Assembly (NCBI GenBank): GCA_021157555.1
Contig: JAGGWL010000107.1
Coordinates: 1 to 7,452, forward strand
Direction of reading: 5' to 3'
Source: Deltaproteobacteria bacterium
GTDB taxonomy: Bacteria > Desulfobacterota > Desulfobacteria > Desulfobacterales > BuS5
Length of the DNA: 7,452 nucleotides
Position 1 is the stretch's first letter, and each line of letters opens with the position of its first letter. This document shows positions 4,226-7,452 of the stretch, in pieces. Below the pieces are notes generated by a model. That model ran no database searches. It was not told the DNA's origin and worked only from the letters and a program-made list of their open reading frames with translations. The translations under genes and the position numbers were made by a program.

Positions 4226-6853
4226 ATGACCGGCAATGCAATACGCAGGCAGTTTTTAGAATATTTTAAAAATAAAAATCACCATATTACAAGGAGTGCT
4301 TCACTTGTGCCATCGGATGACCCTACCCTGCTTTTTACTAACGCAGGAATGGTCCCGTTCAAGCGTACCTTTTTAGGCGAAGAAAAAAGAGACTATGCGC
4401 GGGCAGCAAGTTCCCAAAAATGTGTGCGAGCCGGAGGCAAGCATAATGATCTGGAGAATGTAGGCTATACCGCCCGGCATCATACCTTTTTTGAAATGCT
4501 GGGAAATTTTTCATTTGGTGATTATTTTAAAGAAAAAGGTATTGAGTATGCCTGGGATCTGCTGATAAACTGTTTTGGCCTGCCAGTGGAAAAACTTTGG
4601 ATTTCAATCTACCTTGAAGATGATGAGGCTTTTGATATTTGGCATAAAAATATCGGCGTTTCCCAGGACAGAATTGTAAGATGCGGAGCAAAGGATAATT
4701 TCTGGTCAATGGGCGATACCGGCCCTTGCGGTCCTTGCAGTGAAATACATATCGACAGAGGAGAAGACTTCGGCTGCGGCAGACCGGACTGCATAGTAGG
4801 CTGCGAATGTGACCGATTTCTTGAAATCTGGAATCTTGTTTTTATGCAGTACAATCGGGACGCTTCCGGAAAATTAACTCCCCTTCCTCACCCAAGTATA
4901 GACACTGGTATGGGTTTGGAGAGACTGGCCTCAATTGTACAGGATGTACATACAAATTATGAAACAGATCTGCTTCTGCCGATAATAAAAAAAACCGAAA
5001 ATCTTTCAGAAAAAAAATTCGGAGATTTGCAGGCAGACGATATTGCCATGAAGGTAATAGCTGATCATACTCGAGCGGCGGCATTTTTAATCGGCGATGG
5101 AATCCTGCCCTCCAATGAAGGACGCGGATATGTGCTGCGACGGATCATGCGTCGAGCCATTCGTTATGGGCGTAATATCGGCCTGACAAAACCGTTTCTG
5201 CATGAAACTGCAAATGTTGTTTTTGATATAATGCAACCCGCCTACCCTGAGCTTAACGAGGCAGCCTCATTTATAAGCAATGTAATTAAAAATGAGGAAG
5301 TCCGTTTTTCCGAAACTCTGGATAACGGCTTAAAGCTGTTAAACGATACTTTGTCAGATTTGCAGGATAACGGCAGCACAACGGTTCCAGGTGAAGTTAT
5401 TTTTAAGCTTTATGATACTTACGGGTTCCCTGTCGATATTGTAAAAGATGTTGTTCGCGACAAAGAAATGCTGCTTGATATGGAGGGATTTGACAAAGCC
5501 ATGGAACGGCAGCGCGCTCAATCAGGATCTGCTGTAAATTTCACAAGTATCGGCGATGCCTATAAAAAACTTTCCTCCGAAGGTATTAAACCTGAATTTA
5601 CAGGCTATGATAAACTTTCATCCAGTGCAGAAGTTCTTCTGCTTGTTCAGAACGGCTCCGAAGTTGCGGAAGCTGCTGCGGGTCAGGTTGTAGAAATAGT
5701 TACAACATCAACACCGTTTTATGGAGAATCAGGCGGGCAGGTTGGAGATAAGGGAGGAATTACAGGCGATAATTTTAAAATAGAAATTTCGGATACTATC
5801 AAAGACCCGACCGGACTGATAATTCACAAAGGAAAAGTAGCATTAGGAAAAATAAAAAAAGGTGACCAATCTATCCTTGATGTTGATGTAAAAGCACGCC
5901 ATGCAATTGCCTGTAATCATACTGCCACACACATACTCCATGCCGCTCTTCGTCGAATTGTCGGCGATCATGTAAAACAGGCTGGTTCATTAGTATCTCG
6001 TGACAGACTGAGGTTCGATTTTACACATTTCTCACAAATAGATCAGGAGTTGCTTGAGCAAATAGAAGTATTTGTTAATAAGTGTATAAGAGAAAATCTA
6101 CCTGTAAAGGTTGAAGAAATGGATGCTGATACAGCTTTTAAATCCGGCGCTATGGCTCTTTTTGAAGAAAAATACGGAGACAGAGTCAGGGTGATTTCGA
6201 TTCAGGCTCTCAGCCGTGAATTATGCGGAGGAACACATACCAGTCGAACCGGTGACATCGGTTTTTTTAAAATAACATCAGAATCAAGTGTAGCATCCGG
6301 AATAAGAAGAATTGAGGCATTAACAGGTGAATCCGCATTGATTGAAATTCGTAAAAAATTCAGAATAGTACAGGAAGCATCATATCTGTTGCGGGAAAAA
6401 CCTGAAGATCTTGTAGCAAGAATTGAAAAAAACATTCAAACGCAAAAATCGCTTGAAAAAGATCTGGAAAAACTGAAAGCAGAAATTGCCGTTTTTAAAG
6501 CTGATTCTGCTGGTGATGAGATTCAAACAATAAACAATGTTAATATAATCGTAAAAGAAGTTTCTATTGATAAACCCGCAGCCCTCAGGGAGATAGCAGA
6601 TAAATTTAAGGATAGATTAGGATCGGGCATTGTTGTTCTGGGCAGTGTTAATAAATCGAAAGCACTTTTAATAGCCGTTGTAACAAAAGATCTTACAGAT
6701 CGTTATCATGCCGGAAATATCATTAAAGCAGCAGCCTCTGTTGTTGGCGGTGGCGGCGGCGGCCGGCCGGACATGGCTCAGGCCGGTGGTTCAAAACCGG
6801 ATAAAATCGCTCAGGCTTTGGAAAAAGCCATTGAAGTTATCAAGGCAGTTTGA
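4226..6853 (+). CDS. alaS: Alanyl-tRNA synthetase
   Basis: This cytoplasmic enzyme attaches alanine to tRNA-Ala and hydrolyses mischarged Ser/Gly-tRNA. The 875-residue product matches the family (E. coli 876). The class II catalytic domain is N-terminal: motif 2 region RHHTFFEMLGNFSFGDYFK at 84-102, GDTGPCGPCSEIH at 163-175, a Cys-rich insert at 184-195, and motif 3 DTGMGLERL at 226-234. The editing domain carries the metal-site residues His565 and His569 (HTATH) and Cys667 and His671 (CGGTH), each one residue beyond the E. coli positions. A charged helical linker follows near 700-760. The C-terminal DHHA1-type domain ends with six glycines and RPDMAQAGG from 841. All key residues are present. 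The ATG 4226 start is preferred over TTG 4214. It is the second gene of the recA-alaS unit. No clear terminator follows the stop. Confidence 0.97.
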   Translation: MTGNAIRRQFLEYFKNKNHHITRSASLVPSDDPTLLFTNAGMVPFKRTFLGEEKRDYARAASSQKCVRAGGKHNDLENVGYTARHHTFFEMLGNFSFGDYFKEKGIEYAWDLLINCFGLPVEKLWISIYLEDDEAFDIWHKNIGVSQDRIVRCGAKDNFWSMGDTGPCGPCSEIHIDRGEDFGCGRPDCIVGCECDRFLEIWNLVFMQYNRDASGKLTPLPHPSIDTGMGLERLASIVQDVHTNYETDLLLPIIKKTENLSEKKFGDLQADDIAMKVIADHTRAAAFLIGDGILPSNEGRGYVLRRIMRRAIRYGRNIGLTKPFLHETANVVFDIMQPAYPELNEAASFISNVIKNEEVRFSETLDNGLKLLNDTLSDLQDNGSTTVPGEVIFKLYDTYGFPVDIVKDVVRDKEMLLDMEGFDKAMERQRAQSGSAVNFTSIGDAYKKLSSEGIKPEFTGYDKLSSSAEVLLLVQNGSEVAEAAAGQVVEIVTTSTPFYGESGGQVGDKGGITGDNFKIEISDTIKDPTGLIIHKGKVALGKIKKGDQSILDVDVKARHAIACNHTATHILHAALRRIVGDHVKQAGSLVSRDRLRFDFTHFSQIDQELLEQIEVFVNKCIRENLPVKVEEMDADTAFKSGAMALFEEKYGDRVRVISIQALSRELCGGTHTSRTGDIGFFKITSESSVASGIRRIEALTGESALIEIRKKFRIVQEASYLLREKPEDLVARIEKNIQTQKSLEKDLEKLKAEIAVFKADSAGDEIQTINNVNIIVKEVSIDKPAALREIADKFKDRLGSGIVVLGSVNKSKALLIAVVTKDLTDRYHAGNIIKAAASVVGGGGGGRPDMAQAGGSKPDKIAQALEKAIEVIKAV

Positions 6854-6880
6854 TTAGGGATAGAGATTGTGCATATTATA

Positions 6881-6894
6881 AGGGTGTTGCAAAG
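6881..6894 (+). repeat. Left 14-bp terminal inverted repeat
   Basis: This is a perfect inverted match to 6993-7006, 98 bases apart. It begins 27 bp after the alaS stop codon. Confidence 0.8.
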
Positions 6895-6992
6895 ATTGCT
6901 ATTATCGGTAGTTAAAACAAATAGTTACGCCATAATGGAAAAATGGGGTTTTTCTGGGTTAACTAATTGATTTTATTATAAAAGTTTTTTTA

Positions 6993-7006
6993 CTTTGCAA
7001 CACCCT
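6993..7006 (-). repeat. Right 14-bp terminal inverted repeat
   Basis: This is the partner of 6881-6894. It is followed directly by the first codons of the hisS-like frame at about 7009. Confidence 0.8.
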
Positions 7007-7008
7007 CA

Positions 7009-7452
7009 ATAGGTGATGAAAGCACAGAATTTATTCAACTTTTGGATAAAATAGAAAGATCCGCTGATGGAATGCAGGCTGTTAAAAATTTGTTGGCCGA
7101 AAAGATTGGTAAAAAAGAAAAAATAGCATCTTTATTCGATTGCTTATTGACACCAGAAAAATCCAATAATGAAGTAATGCTAAATTTAAAAAAAGTTGAA
7201 TTAAAATCGGACTTATATAATAGTGCAATTTTTGAAATTGAACAAGTTTATAACTATTTGATTGAACTTGGTTGTAATGATGATGATATAAAAATTGACA
7301 TCAGTATTGTAAGAGGTCTCGATTACTATACAGGGACAGTCTTTGAAACCTTTTTACTTGGTCACGAAAAATCACTTGGTAGTATATGTTCAGGAGGTCG
7401 ATATGATGACCTCGCTGACTTCTTCATTGAAAAAAAATTACCAGGAGTTGGG
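7009..7452 (+). pseudogene. hisS: Histidyl-tRNA synthetase, N-terminally truncated, runs off window
   Basis: One frame stays open to the window end and gives 148 residues from IGDES. It contains the HisRS signature VRGLDYYTGTVFET at 101-114, the SGGRYDDL stretch at 128-135, and PGVG at the end, which begins class II motif 3. The first part (FIQLLDKIER) matches the DKxDK-like helix region that follows motif 2. Motifs 1 and 2, roughly the first 190 residues, are missing, and their place is taken by the inverted-repeat element and alaS. No start codon lies at the junction. The first in-frame ATG is 7072, without a good ribosome site, and would still lack the ATP- and histidine-binding motif 2. 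GC is about 28% in a hand count of 240 bases, against about 44% in an equal sample of alaS, which suggests different ancestry. It is probably a remnant; an assembly join is possible. Confidence 0.72.

Larger units (their letters stand above)
6881..7006. mobile_element. 126-bp MITE-like element with 14-bp terminal inverted repeats
   Basis: AGGGTGTTGCAAAG at 6881-6894 is the perfect reverse complement of 6993-7006. The interior is AT-rich and has no open frame of note. Inverted ends starting (G)AGGGTGTTGCAAA-like recall termini of DDE-type insertion sequences; the family is not certain. Flanking bases (ATTATA on the left, CAATAG on the right) show no target duplication. The right end coincides with the point where the hisS homology begins, so this is probably the scar of an insertion followed by loss or rearrangement. 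A long-loop RNA structure is the alternative. Confidence 0.5.
6854..7008. other. Gap between alaS and the hisS fragment
   Basis: These 155 AT-rich bases hold no gene that I can support. Most of the gap is the inverted-repeat element at 6881-7006. A weak hairpin, GAAAAA (6938-6943) with TTTTTC (6949-6954), lies inside it but is not followed by a T-run, so it is not called as an alaS terminator. Confidence 0.6.

Noticed and set aside
4527..5084. Minus-strand open frames across alaS
   Set aside because: They are antisense to conserved catalytic motifs of AlaRS and have no family features.
6938..6954. Hairpin GAAAAA/TTTTTC as an alaS terminator
   Set aside because: It is a weak A-T stem with no T-run after it, and it lies inside the inverted-repeat element 85 bp past the stop.

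Overview
The window looks like a chromosomal stretch from an anaerobic Desulfobacterota (deltaproteobacterial) lineage. This is inferred from protein character, the direct recA-alaS pairing, moderate to low GC, and the repeat types between genes. No rRNA or tRNA marker is present, so the placement is soft. All genes read on the plus strand.

Layout. Positions 1-443 hold no intact gene. They contain a mini-element of about 395 bp: a gutted IS200-like/REP-associated (Y1, RAYT-type) transposase remnant between two inverted copies of a palindromic end. Next come a DUF4301 protein (444-2000) and, 14 nt later, a DUF368/PopT-type polyprenyl-phosphate translocase (2015-2926) with a GTG start. Positions 2927-3161 are a leader rich in short repeats: three 7-bp units, three 9-bp units and a small hairpin. 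recA (3162-4205) and alaS (4226-6853) follow, 20 nt apart, with no recX between them. After alaS there is a 126-bp stretch bounded by perfect 14-bp inverted repeats (6881-7006). Immediately after its right end is the open frame of a histidyl-tRNA synthetase that lacks its N-terminal half (7009-7452, running off the window).

How the genes work together. recA and alaS are housekeeping genes (recombination/DNA repair and alanine charging) and look intact at every signature checked. The DUF4301-PopT pair is the least described part. PopT-type proteins return undecaprenyl phosphate to the cytoplasmic leaflet. The glycine-rich and Asn/Asp motifs of DUF4301 loosely recall sugar-nucleotidyltransferase folds, so a shared role in envelope glycan supply is a reasonable but untested idea.

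Both window ends carry marks of mobile DNA. The left end is a decayed transposon reduced to a MITE-like form. The right end is a second, unrelated small inverted-repeat element sitting exactly at the breakpoint of a headless, markedly AT-rich hisS. No CRISPR array, toxin-antitoxin pair, phage gene or recognisable defence system was found.
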